From an uncultured Lachnospiraceae bacterium (GTDB lineage Bacteria; Bacillota_A; Clostridia; Lachnospirales; Lachnospiraceae), in assembly GCA_946630765.1 (NCBI GenBank), contig CAMOZF010000036.1, forward strand, positions 1 to 10,687: a stretch of 10,687 nucleotides of DNA, written 5' to 3'. Below the pieces are notes generated by a model. That model made no database searches. It saw only the letters and a program-made list of their open reading frames with translations, and was not told where the DNA came from. Shown one piece after another: positions 1 to 6,302 of this stretch; position 1 is the first letter of the stretch; each line of letters opens with the position of its first letter. The translations under genes were made by a program, and so were the position numbers.

Positions 1-3
1 GCC

Positions 4-492
4 ATGAATCATCCGTATGAAGAACAGATCACCGTCCATGTCCGGCCGGACCGGGAAGAACTGATCCGAAGCTGCTACGAAAGTCTGGGTTACCGCACCG
101 AAACCGTCACCCGGCAGGCGCACGGCGATACCGAATTTCTCTTCCGTCTGGAGACGCCGACGCCCGTCGATTCGGCCCTTCCGGAAGATCTCGGGCGCCT
201 TCTTTCGGAACTCGATGACATCGACCGGACGGTCGACCGGTATTTTCTGAAGCGGGACGTCCTGGTCGGCATGGCCGGGGCAACCTCGATCGGCGCGTCC
301 TTCGTCATGCTGCACTACGATCAGCAGGTTCTGTTCGCCATCTTCCTCGCGCTCGGCATCTTCGGCTGCACGATTCCGCTGTATTTAAGGCCCTACTTCA
401 CCAGAAAGGGCATGGAAAAATACGGACGCCGGGAGCCGGAAATCCTTGCAGAGATCGAGACGCTCCTCCAGAAAGACGGAGGTGAAGACTGA
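4..492 (+). CDS. Small two-helix membrane protein of unknown function
   Basis: A 162-residue protein if the ATG at 4 is the true start. Only three bases precede it, so the ribosome site cannot be seen and the frame may begin further upstream. Residues 1-83 are polar and charged, probably a cytoplasmic domain. Two hydrophobic segments follow (about 86-104 and 108-128) with a short turn between them. A basic and then acidic tail (about 134-162) ends the protein. No catalytic motif or signal peptide is visible and I do not recognise the family. The stop codon overlaps the start of the sugar symporter gene by one base (TGATG), and the symporter's ribosome site lies inside this gene. The two are therefore very likely translationally coupled. 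An accessory role for the transporter is inference only; confidence that the gene is real is high. Confidence 0.8.
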   Translation: MNHPYEEQITVHVRPDREELIRSCYESLGYRTETVTRQAHGDTEFLFRLETPTPVDSALPEDLGRLLSELDDIDRTVDRYFLKRDVLVGMAGATSIGASFVMLHYDQQVLFAIFLALGIFGCTIPLYLRPYFTRKGMEKYGRREPEILAEIETLLQKDGGED

Positions 493-1898
493 TGAAAAAA
501 GGACTTCTTTCCGCCAGAATCTTCGACAGCCGCGTGCCGGAGGAGAAAATCACCATCCGCGAGAAGGTCCTCGGTTTCTTCATGGGCCCGATCGCCGTCA
601 TGGTGATGAATTCGATCCTTTCGAATTACCTCAACGTCTACTACACCGACGTCCTGAAAATCAGCGCGATCTGGGGCGGTCTCTTTATCTCGCTCTTCCC
701 GATCGTCGCAAAGGTTCTCGACATGCTGACCTTCATTCTCATGGGCGTGATCGTCGACCGGACGCATTCCCGACAGGGAAAAGCACGGCCCTGGATTCTC
801 TTCGCCGCCCCGCTGATGTTCGTCTGCATGATCCTGCTTTTCGTCGTCCCGAAGGGCAATGACAACCTGACGGCGATCTGGATCTTCGCAAGCTACACGA
901 TCTTCTACGCAGTCGCCTACACCATGTATTCGACCGCCCACACCCTGATGGTGCCGCTTGCAACGAAAGACCCGGCCGAGCGCCGCAAGCTCTCGACCGT
1001 CGCGAATACCCCCGGCATGGCCGCCGGCTCCTTCGTCGCGATCCTCTTCCCGACGGTCATCGTTCCCTTCCTCGGCGTCGTGGAATCCCGCTGGATCAAG
1101 GCTGCGATCATCATCGCCGTATTCGCCTTCCCGATGATGCTGCTCGAGTTTTTCTTCACGAGGGATCGCGTGACGCCATGTTCCGGGGCCGAAGGCGCCG
1201 AAATCAAGGACGCCGCGAAGGAAAAGCTCAGTCTCGGCCATCAGCTCCGCTGCTGCATGAAAAGCCGCGCCTGGGTCATCCTCATGATCTACCTCATCGT
1301 GATCAATCTCGTGAATTCGCTTTTCGGCACCGCGACCTTCTACTACTGCAACTGGGTGCTCGGCTCCTATAACGACGGCCATACGCAGGCGCTTTTCTAC
1401 GCGCTCGGGCAGGCGCCGCTCGGGATCGGCGTCATTCTCTGCAACCCGATCGTCAAGAAGCTCGGCAAACGAAACGCGCTGCTTCTGGGCATGATCATTG
1501 CGACCGCCGGCGTCCTTCTGTGCCTCCTGAATCCGCAGAGCCTTCCGCTGGTTCTCACGGGCCAGGTGATCCGCACGATCGGCCTGATTCCGTCCACCTA
1601 CATGGTCTCCGGCCTCCTCGGCGACGCACTTGACGATGTGGAACGCGTGAGCGGCGAACGCTGCGACGGCTTCAGCTCCTCGGTCTTCAACTGCATCATC
1701 ACGATCTCCGGCGGTATCGCCCTCTGCGCCTTCAATTTCGGCATCTCGCACCTCGGCTATCAGGCGCCGACCGAGAACCTGATCCCGGTACAGCCGCAGG
1801 CCATCCGGAGCTTCCTGATCTTCTGCGTCATCGGCTTCCAGCTGATTGCCTATCCCTTGATCGGCGTGCTGACCCGCTTTTTCCCGAAGGAAAAATAA
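492..1898 (+). CDS. GPH/MelB-like cation:sugar symporter (MFS)
   Basis: A 468-residue polytopic membrane protein with about twelve hydrophobic segments, the usual length for the glycoside-pentoside-hexuronide:cation symporter family. Family hallmarks are visible. The loop after the second helix reads DRTHSRQGKARPW (residues 89-101). A cytoplasmic loop PLATKDPAERRKL (155-167) precedes the next transmembrane segments. A late loop, GDALDDVERVSGERCDGFSS (377-396), matches the family's D-x-x-(D/E)-x-x-x-G-x-R-x-x-G pattern. The family imports glycosides, pentosides or uronides with Na+ or H+. The start is fixed by GGAGGTG at 478-484, seven bases before ATG 492, which overlaps the previous gene's stop. 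The opposing rhamnosidase and esterase genes suggest a rhamnose-containing oligosaccharide or glycoside as substrate, but the sequence alone does not give the specificity. Confidence 0.93.
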   Translation: MKKGLLSARIFDSRVPEEKITIREKVLGFFMGPIAVMVMNSILSNYLNVYYTDVLKISAIWGGLFISLFPIVAKVLDMLTFILMGVIVDRTHSRQGKARPWILFAAPLMFVCMILLFVVPKGNDNLTAIWIFASYTIFYAVAYTMYSTAHTLMVPLATKDPAERRKLSTVANTPGMAAGSFVAILFPTVIVPFLGVVESRWIKAAIIIAVFAFPMMLLEFFFTRDRVTPCSGAEGAEIKDAAKEKLSLGHQLRCCMKSRAWVILMIYLIVINLVNSLFGTATFYYCNWVLGSYNDGHTQALFYALGQAPLGIGVILCNPIVKKLGKRNALLLGMIIATAGVLLCLLNPQSLPLVLTGQVIRTIGLIPSTYMVSGLLGDALDDVERVSGERCDGFSSSVFNCIITISGGIALCAFNFGISHLGYQAPTENLIPVQPQAIRSFLIFCVIGFQLIAYPLIGVLTRFFPKEK

Positions 1899-1902
1899 TG
1901 CT

Positions 1903-1944
1903 AAAAAAAAATCCGGGAACCGCATCTTCTGCGATTCCCGGATT
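1903..1944 (-). terminator. Rho-independent terminator between convergent genes
   Basis: Positions 1910-1919 (AATCCGGGAA) pair perfectly with 1935-1944 (TTCCCGGATT). After one mismatch, three more pairs (1921-1923 with 1931-1933) close a 7-base loop. Read on the - strand the stem is followed by a run of T (complement of A at 1903-1909). It is therefore a good terminator for the esterase, whose stop lies 23 bases before it. Read on the + strand it follows the symporter stop by about a dozen bases but lacks a clear T run (TCGTTATG follows), so termination of the symporter transcript would be weaker. Confidence 0.88.
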
Positions 1945-1967
1945 CGTTATGCTCAGAAAGACATCTG

Positions 1968-2813
1968 TCAGTGCTTCCTGATAAAATCCATTACGAGCGC
2001 CTTCACCTCATCCTGATACAGCAGAACGTCGCCGTGGTTTGCGCCCTCGATGATATAGAAGTCCACAGAAACACCGCAGGCTGTCAGCTTCTCATAGAGC
2101 GCTTCACTCTGCGCGATCGGCACCGTGTCATCCGCCGAGCCGTGCAGGATCAGGAAAGGACAGGTGTCCTTTGTCACATAATTCACGGCGCTTGCCTTCT
2201 CAGCGGCCGTCTTCGGATCGTTCCCGAGAAAAGCCGTGAACTGCCAGTTCGGAACAGCTTCGGTATTATTGCTTTTTGCCGCCCGAAGCGAAAGGTCCGC
2301 AAGTCCGTAGATGTCAATCGCCGCCGTGACACTGCTTGAATAATCGAGCCATTCGCCCTGATCGAATTCTTCACAGCCGGAGGTCACGCCCGCAAGTGTC
2401 GAGAGCGTTCCGCCGGCGGATTCGCCCATCGTGAAAATCCGCGCGGGATCGATGCAGAAATCCGCCGCATGCGCCCGAAGATAGCGGATCGCGGACTTGA
2501 TGTCGACAAGCCCCGCCGGGAAGGATTCCTTGTCGGAGGTCCGGTAATCGACAAGCGCCACGGTCACGCCGCGCTCCGCGTAGTACATCATTTCCGGCGC
2601 CCAGATATCCTTCCGCTCCGTAATGAACGCGCCGCCGCAGATCCACACGAGGCAGGGCTGCAGCGCGTGATCCGCGCGGTTTTTCGGGCAGATCACATCA
2701 AGCTTCATATCCTGCCAGGTGCAGTTATACCAGTCGCCGACGCGGCTGTAGGTGATATTTTCCGCAAGGATCAGGACCTCGCGTGTCTGCGCAATCTGTA
2801 TGGTCTTTTTCAT
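1968..2813 (-). CDS. Alpha/beta-hydrolase esterase, BD-FAE/acetylxylan-esterase-like
   Basis: A 281-residue cytoplasmic protein without signal peptide. It has the HSL/BD-FAE-type alpha/beta-hydrolase layout: an oxyanion-hole segment WICGGAF (57-63, with Cys in place of the common His of HGG), the nucleophile elbow GESAG (130-134, Ser132), an acid-region HGSADDTVP (224-232, probable catalytic Asp228) and a late His in GANHGD (257-262, His260). Such enzymes remove acetyl or feruloyl esters from plant-derived sugars or small acyl glycosides; the exact ester is not readable here. AAAAGGAG (2820-2827) lies six bases upstream of the ATG. The gene is 127 bp downstream of the rhamnosidase on the same strand, with a repeat element between them, and ends at a strong terminator. 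Function with the rhamnosidase on a decorated rhamnosyl substrate is inferred from position. Confidence 0.9.
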   Translation of the reverse strand: MKKTIQIAQTREVLILAENITYSRVGDWYNCTWQDMKLDVICPKNRADHALQPCLVWICGGAFITERKDIWAPEMMYYAERGVTVALVDYRTSDKESFPAGLVDIKSAIRYLRAHAADFCIDPARIFTMGESAGGTLSTLAGVTSGCEEFDQGEWLDYSSSVTAAIDIYGLADLSLRAAKSNNTEAVPNWQFTAFLGNDPKTAAEKASAVNYVTKDTCPFLILHGSADDTVPIAQSEALYEKLTACGVSVDFYIIEGANHGDVLLYQDEVKALVMDFIRKH

Positions 2814-2830
2814 CGCATGCTCCTTTTATC

Positions 2831-2925
2831 TGTCATCCCGAGCAAGGGCGTGGCCCGAGTCGAGGGATCCCATCAGCTTGTCGCTGGTTGATGGGATGTC
2901 CCCACCCGCTCCGCTCGACATGACA
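2831..2925. repeat. 95-bp intergenic palindromic repeat element
   Basis: The ends are inverted repeats: 2831-2843 (TGTCATCCCGAGC) and 2913-2925 (GCTCGACATGACA) match at 11 of 13 positions. The centre holds a perfect 8-bp inverted repeat, ATCCCATC (2867-2874) with GATGGGAT (2890-2897), enclosing CAGC (2874-2877) pairing GCTG (2883-2886) around TTGTC. The whole could fold into a long RNA hairpin between the rhamnosidase and esterase genes. A single related arm occurs at 5971-6014. The pattern (TGTCAT at the tips, no coding capacity, placed in gaps between genes) fits a MITE-like or REP-like dispersed element. Genome-wide copy number is unknown from this window. Confidence 0.75.
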
Positions 2926-2940
2926 CATTTTTCAGTTATT

Positions 2941-5724
2941 TCACTCAATTCCCCGAAGCAGCTGATCGAACTGCGCGAGCATCTCGTCGCTGATCGCGCC
3001 CGGCAAATGCCCCGCGAGCTGGCGGATCGACGCCTGGCGGTACTGCGGCGGAACATCCGTGAACTGCGGCGCCGCCTGCTTCATGGCCGATACGACATTC
3101 GGATTTGCGAGAAGCTCCACAATCGGCGTATCGCAGCTGTAGATCTTACGCATCGGCCGCGTGGTTTCGTAAGTGATCTCATACTTTCCGGGGCCGACAT
3201 GGCAGACGCCGTCCGTCACATCGTGGAAGAGGACATTGTTGTTTGTTCCAAAGATCTCTTCCGGCGCATACGGAAGCACCACGTCCGCCGTGCAGCCGAA
3301 GGGCACGGTCAGCGAAAGCTCGAGATGCGTATCGTCGAGAACCTTCCAGTGGCTCTCCCACTTTCCGGCCGGCGAATCGTAGCACAGGTCCGCATAGCCG
3401 AGCTTCTTGTAGGGAATCGGTGCGAAAATGACCTTCTTGTAGCCCGGAACCTCCGGATCGCGCCGCAGGCCCGCCGCGCGCTCATAGATCCAGCTTACGA
3501 TCGCGCCGTAGCTGTAATGGTTGAAGCTGTTCATGCCGGTCGAACTGACGGAGCCGTCCTCCAGCATCGAATTCCAGCGCTCCCAGATCGTCGTCGCGCC
3601 GAGATTGACTTCATAGAGCCAGCCTGGGAATTCCTCGTTGAAGAGGAGGTCGTAGGCCATATCCTCCTGTCCGATCGTCGTCAGGGTTTCCGCAAGAAGC
3701 GGCGTGCCGATGAAGCCGGTCTGCAGCTTGCCGCCGTTTCGTTTCAGCTTCAGGACAAGGTTCTCGGCATTTCTGTCCGGACGCGAGCCGAGGCCGTGAC
3801 GGAGTGCGAGAAGGTATCCGGTCTGGGTATCAATCGTCGCGCGGCCGAGCGGCGAGAAGAATTCGTTATTAATAAATGTCAGGATCTCCCCGGCGAGCTT
3901 TTCGTAATACGCCGCGTCCTCTTCCTTCCCGAGAAGCTTCGCGGTCTTCGCGACGATCCGCGTCGAATACAGATAGTACGACATCGCGCAGTATTCGTCC
4001 GAGGTGCCGCCCTTCACGGAGTCGATGCCGCCGTCGCCGTCCAGTGCCAGCCAGTCACCGTAGTGGAACTTCTTCATGTAGGCGTGATCCTTGTCGTCCT
4101 CGCGCTTCATGAAATCCACCCAGGACTTCATGCCCTGATAATGGAGCCGCAGGATTTCCGGATCGCCGGTGTAAAGATACATGTTCCAGGGGATGATCGT
4201 CGTCGCGTCGCCCCAGGCGCAGGTGCCGCCGTTATAGACGCCGAAGGCCGGGATGACGTCCGGCACGCCGCCCTCATGCTCGTCCTGCTCGGTGCCCATG
4301 TCGTGCAGATATTTGCTGTAGAAGGCGTAGGCGTCGGACTGCAGCATTGCGGTCGGCGAGAAGACCTCCGCATCACCCGTCCAGCCCATGCGCTCGTCAC
4401 GCTGCGGGCAGTCGGTCGGCACGTCGATGAAATTGCCGCGCTTGCCCCATTCGGCATTCAGGATCAGGCGGTTGATCTTCGCATGACCGGTCACAAGAGC
4501 CCCGATCTCCTCCATGTCGGAGTACATCACAAGCGCCGTGAAATCCTCCTTCGCGATCTCCGGAATGCCTTCAACCTTCGCGTAGCGGTAGCCGTAGAAG
4601 GTGAACTCGGGCTGCAGGATCCGATCGCTGCCATCCGAAACGTAAATATACTCCGCCTTCGCGGTACGCAGGTTGTCTCTGTAGAAGCAGCCCTCCTGCA
4701 GCACCTCGCCGACCTGAATATGCACCATTTCTCCGGCCTTCACGCCGTGGATGTGCAGCCGGAAGGAACCCGCGAGGTTCTGTCCGATATCGAAGATCTT
4801 CTCCCCCTTCGGCGAGGTGATCAGCTCCGCGGCCGGAAGCTCTTCCCGGATGACGACCGGGATCGACAGACGGTCGGAAAGCTTGCCCTTCGGGGCTTCC
4901 GTAAGGGCCGCCTTCTCCGCCGGAACCGCAGGAAGCGTGTCATCTCTGTGCTCACCGTCGTAAATATTCGAGAAGGTCACATTCGAGCGGGTCACGTCCC
5001 AGCTCTCGTCCGTGCCGATGATCTGCTCCGTGCCGTCCTGGTACTGAATCCGCAGCTCCGCGATCAGCTTCATTTCGGTGCCGTAATACGGATCCTCCGT
5101 CGGTGTGAAGCCGAAGCGGCCATTGTACCAGCCGTTTCCGAGCGCGGCCTTCAGCTCGTTCTCGCCGGCCTTCAGTCCGTACGTCACGTCAAATGTGATC
5201 GTCTGCACCCAGGCATTGTAATTGTTGCAGTAGGGCGTCAGATATTCGTTTCCGATCCGCTGGCCGTTCAGGCAGGCGTCGAACATGCCAAGACCCGAAA
5301 TGTAGAGCCGCGCCGAAGCGATCCCTTCCTTCACCTCAAACTTTTTCGAGAAGACCGGGTGGCGTGCTTTATCCTTCTCCTGTGAATCGGAGTGGATCCA
5401 CTTTCCGGCCCACGCTTCGTCCATTTTTCCGGTCTCGAAGAACTGTGCTTCCGAGACAGCCTCCTCGCCCGCGTCTGTTTTCACCGCCACGCACCAGCTG
5501 TAGCGGGTCCGGGGCTCGAGCTGAAGATCGATCGGCGTCCCGAGGCTCGAAAGCGCTGCAAAACCGGTGTCGCAGAGAACCTCCTCTCCCTTTTTCACGA
5601 CGATCCGCGCCGCCTCTTCCCGGGTTCCTTTTTCGGCCTCCGTCACCCAGTGGAACACCGGGCGCGCCATCATGAACCCCAGGGGATTCGTCATATGATT
5701 GACCTGAGCTTTTCTGATAATCAT
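2941..5724 (-). CDS. Alpha-L-rhamnosidase, GH78, cytoplasmic
   Basis: A 927-residue glycosidase, normal length for GH78, with no signal peptide. Order of parts: N-terminal beta domain (about 1-100); rhamnosidase N-terminal beta-sandwich with GLGMFDACLNGQRIG (144-158) and ALGNGWYNGRFG (194-205); concanavalin-like domain with FDIGQNLAG (311-319) and GYRYAKVEG (378-386); (alpha/alpha)6 catalytic domain (about 410-750) with the signature DCPQRDERMGWTGD (438-451); and a C-terminal beta domain (about 755-850). Glu444 of the signature is the expected general acid and Glu715 in TTIWERW the likely general base, by family knowledge. The enzyme should release terminal alpha-L-rhamnose from oligosaccharides or plant glycosides. 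AAGGAAA lies a few bases upstream of the ATG, supporting this start. Residues after about 858 form an extra helical tail. The esterase follows downstream on the same strand. Confidence 0.96.
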   Translation of the reverse strand: MIIRKAQVNHMTNPLGFMMARPVFHWVTEAEKGTREEAARIVVKKGEEVLCDTGFAALSSLGTPIDLQLEPRTRYSWCVAVKTDAGEEAVSEAQFFETGKMDEAWAGKWIHSDSQEKDKARHPVFSKKFEVKEGIASARLYISGLGMFDACLNGQRIGNEYLTPYCNNYNAWVQTITFDVTYGLKAGENELKAALGNGWYNGRFGFTPTEDPYYGTEMKLIAELRIQYQDGTEQIIGTDESWDVTRSNVTFSNIYDGEHRDDTLPAVPAEKAALTEAPKGKLSDRLSIPVVIREELPAAELITSPKGEKIFDIGQNLAGSFRLHIHGVKAGEMVHIQVGEVLQEGCFYRDNLRTAKAEYIYVSDGSDRILQPEFTFYGYRYAKVEGIPEIAKEDFTALVMYSDMEEIGALVTGHAKINRLILNAEWGKRGNFIDVPTDCPQRDERMGWTGDAEVFSPTAMLQSDAYAFYSKYLHDMGTEQDEHEGGVPDVIPAFGVYNGGTCAWGDATTIIPWNMYLYTGDPEILRLHYQGMKSWVDFMKREDDKDHAYMKKFHYGDWLALDGDGGIDSVKGGTSDEYCAMSYYLYSTRIVAKTAKLLGKEEDAAYYEKLAGEILTFINNEFFSPLGRATIDTQTGYLLALRHGLGSRPDRNAENLVLKLKRNGGKLQTGFIGTPLLAETLTTIGQEDMAYDLLFNEEFPGWLYEVNLGATTIWERWNSMLEDGSVSSTGMNSFNHYSYGAIVSWIYERAAGLRRDPEVPGYKKVIFAPIPYKKLGYADLCYDSPAGKWESHWKVLDDTHLELSLTVPFGCTADVVLPYAPEEIFGTNNNVLFHDVTDGVCHVGPGKYEITYETTRPMRKIYSCDTPIVELLANPNVVSAMKQAAPQFTDVPPQYRQASIRQLAGHLPGAISDEMLAQFDQLLRGIE

Positions 5725-5790
5725 AGCGTTTCCTTTCTTCAGCGGATGCCGGATTCTTCAGCTATCCGCCTGTGTATTGTGTCTTTTTCA

Positions 5791-5827
5791 TTATCGTAAA
5801 CGAATTAACAGAATTCGTTTACGATAA
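5791..5827. promoter_or_regulatory. Perfect 16-bp inverted repeat, probable operator
   Basis: TTATCGTAAACGAATT (5791-5806) and AATTCGTTTACGATAA (5812-5827) are exact reverse complements around a 5-base spacer, AACAG. Each arm also contains TCGTAAACGA, itself nearly palindromic, so two repressor sites could sit side by side. It lies just downstream of the predicted rhamnosidase transcription start, a classic position for repression. There is no T run after the stem on either strand, which argues against a terminator. The GTAAACG core resembles half-sites of LacI-family operators; that is inference, and no regulator gene is in view. Confidence 0.7.
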
Positions 5828-5835
5828 ACTTGCTC

Positions 5836-5882
5836 GGATAATAATTGCGTCTTTGAGCAAGCTCAATCCGCAATTACTATCC
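5836..5882. promoter_or_regulatory. Nested imperfect dyad over the rhamnosidase promoter
   Basis: GGATAATAATTGCG (5836-5849) pairs with CGCAATTACTATCC (5869-5882) at 13 of 14 positions. Inside it TTGAGC (5853-5858) pairs with GCTCAA (5861-5866) around AA. The symmetry covers both hexamers of the - strand promoter candidate, so a bound protein would compete directly with RNA polymerase. Confidence 0.6.
5838..5866 (-). promoter_or_regulatory. Candidate sigma-A-type promoter for the rhamnosidase
   Basis: On the - strand, TTGAGC (complement of 5861-5866) is followed after exactly 17 bases by TATTAT (complement of 5838-5843), matching the consensus hexamers at 4/6 and 5/6. Transcription would begin near 5831, leaving an untranslated leader of about 105 bases that includes the perfect dyad at 5791-5827. 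Confidence 0.55.
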
Positions 5883-5884
5883 TC

Positions 5885-5900
5885 GTTTATATTAGTTTAT
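5885..5900. repeat. Two GTTTAT direct repeats 10 bp apart
   Basis: GTTTAT occurs at 5885-5890 and 5895-5900, exactly one helical turn apart, just upstream of the -35 candidate of the rhamnosidase promoter. The same GTTTA/TAAAC core recurs inside the dyad and at 5825-5829, giving five copies in about 105 bp. Such spacing suits an activator with repeated half-sites, but AT-richness makes chance occurrence possible. Confidence 0.4.
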
Positions 5901-5970
5901 CACAACCCTCCATGCTTGAAAAGCTGTAAAACCGACAATTTCATGCAGAATTCCGACATAGCACCGCCCG

Positions 5971-6014
5971 GATGGGATGTCTCGACTCCGCTTCGCTCCG
6001 CTCGACATGACACA
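5971..6014. repeat. Single arm of the intergenic repeat element
   Basis: This stretch shares GATGGGATGTC at its left and CCGCTCGACATGACACA at its right with 2890-2927, with a small length difference between. In reverse complement it also resembles the other arm at 2831-2874. No matching left arm is found next to it, so it is either half of an element or a shorter variant. Confidence 0.65.
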
Positions 6015-6034
6015 CTCGGAAAATAAAAAACCAC

Positions 6035-6063
6035 TTGACAAACGCTTTGCGATTGTCTAATGT
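6035..6063 (+). promoter_or_regulatory. Candidate promoter for the small protein and DNA glycosylase
   Basis: A perfect TTGACA lies at 6035-6040. Two -10 choices follow: TCTAAT (6056-6061, 5/6 to consensus, 15-base spacer) or TAATGT (6058-6063, 17-base spacer, weaker hexamer). Either places the start of transcription near 6066-6070, about 30 bases before the ATG at 6099. Confidence 0.55.
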
Positions 6064-6085
6064 CGGAAGAGAAGCAACCATACAG

Positions 6086-6091
6086 AAAGGA
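6086..6091 (+). promoter_or_regulatory. Ribosome binding site that sets the small protein's start
   Basis: AAAGGA lies seven bases before ATG 6099. The in-frame ATG at 6060 has no such site and would sit inside the promoter, so 6099 is preferred. Confidence 0.7.
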
Positions 6092-6098
6092 CGGCCAC

Positions 6099-6302
6099 AT
6101 GATGGAAAAGATACAAAACAGTCAGCTCCCCTGGTACAAAAGGATCCGGCGCTGGGGCCAGACCACTCTCACGGAAAATGACCCTTCGGAGGATCATCTG
6201 GATTTCTGGAAAGTGCAGTGGAAGCGCACAAAAGTGCATCGGATCGATGATTTTGAAGTGCTTGTCCTCTGCCCGGAAGAGAAGGAGGAAAGCGACTCAT
6301 GA
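6099..6302 (+). CDS. 67-residue protein of unknown function, coupled to a DNA glycosylase
   Basis: A short, very charged protein with no signal peptide or membrane segment. The notable part is RRWGQTTLTENDPSEDHLDF (about residues 16-35), followed by WKVQWKRTKV (36-45). From memory this resembles the extreme N-terminal stretch (WGQTNLTE-x-DP ... DFW-x-x-x-WKRT) of a group of larger glycoside-hydrolase-like bacterial proteins, whose sequence would then continue into a TIM-barrel. Here the similarity stops after about residue 45 and the protein ends in an acidic tail. It may be a genuine small protein or a truncated remnant. AAAGGA precedes the ATG (a second ATG follows immediately), and the stop overlaps the next start by four bases (ATGA). 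That overlap argues that translation is maintained. Function unknown. Confidence 0.65.
   Translation: MMEKIQNSQLPWYKRIRRWGQTTLTENDPSEDHLDFWKVQWKRTKVHRIDDFEVLVLCPEEKEESDS

Larger units (their letters stand above)
5725..6098. other. Divergent intergenic control region (374 bp)
   Basis: No convincing gene lies here. The region separates the leftward rhamnosidase from the rightward small protein and is clearly more AT-rich than the genes around it between about 5770 and 5960. It contains a perfect 37-bp dyad (5791-5827), a second nested dyad (5836-5882) covering a promoter candidate for the rhamnosidase, two phased GTTTAT repeats (5885-5900), one arm of the intergenic repeat (5971-6014) and a rightward promoter candidate (6035-6063). 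These are listed separately. Confidence 0.8.

Noticed and set aside
393..1925. A 510-codon open frame on the - strand opposite the symporter
   Set aside because: It is the antisense of a clearly recognisable membrane transporter, its product is rich in His, Arg, Asp and Glu with no domain sense, and GC-rich third codon positions on the real strand remove antisense stops.
2752..5385. An 877-codon open frame on the + strand opposite the rhamnosidase
   Set aside because: Same cause: antisense of a textbook GH78 gene, no ribosome site, Arg/His/Val-rich nonsense, and it starts inside the esterase.
5791..5827. Reading the perfect dyad as a terminator
   Set aside because: Neither strand has a T run directly after the stem, and it sits between the promoter and the start of the rhamnosidase, where termination would be wasteful unless it is an attenuator.
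5772..6026. An 84-codon + strand open frame in the divergent intergenic region
   Set aside because: It runs through the dyads and the dispersed repeat, has no ribosome site and its composition follows the AT-rich regulatory DNA.
6060..6098. An earlier ATG that would extend the small protein by 13 residues
   Set aside because: It lies within the -10 region of the promoter candidate and has no ribosome site, whereas AAAGGA supports ATG 6099.
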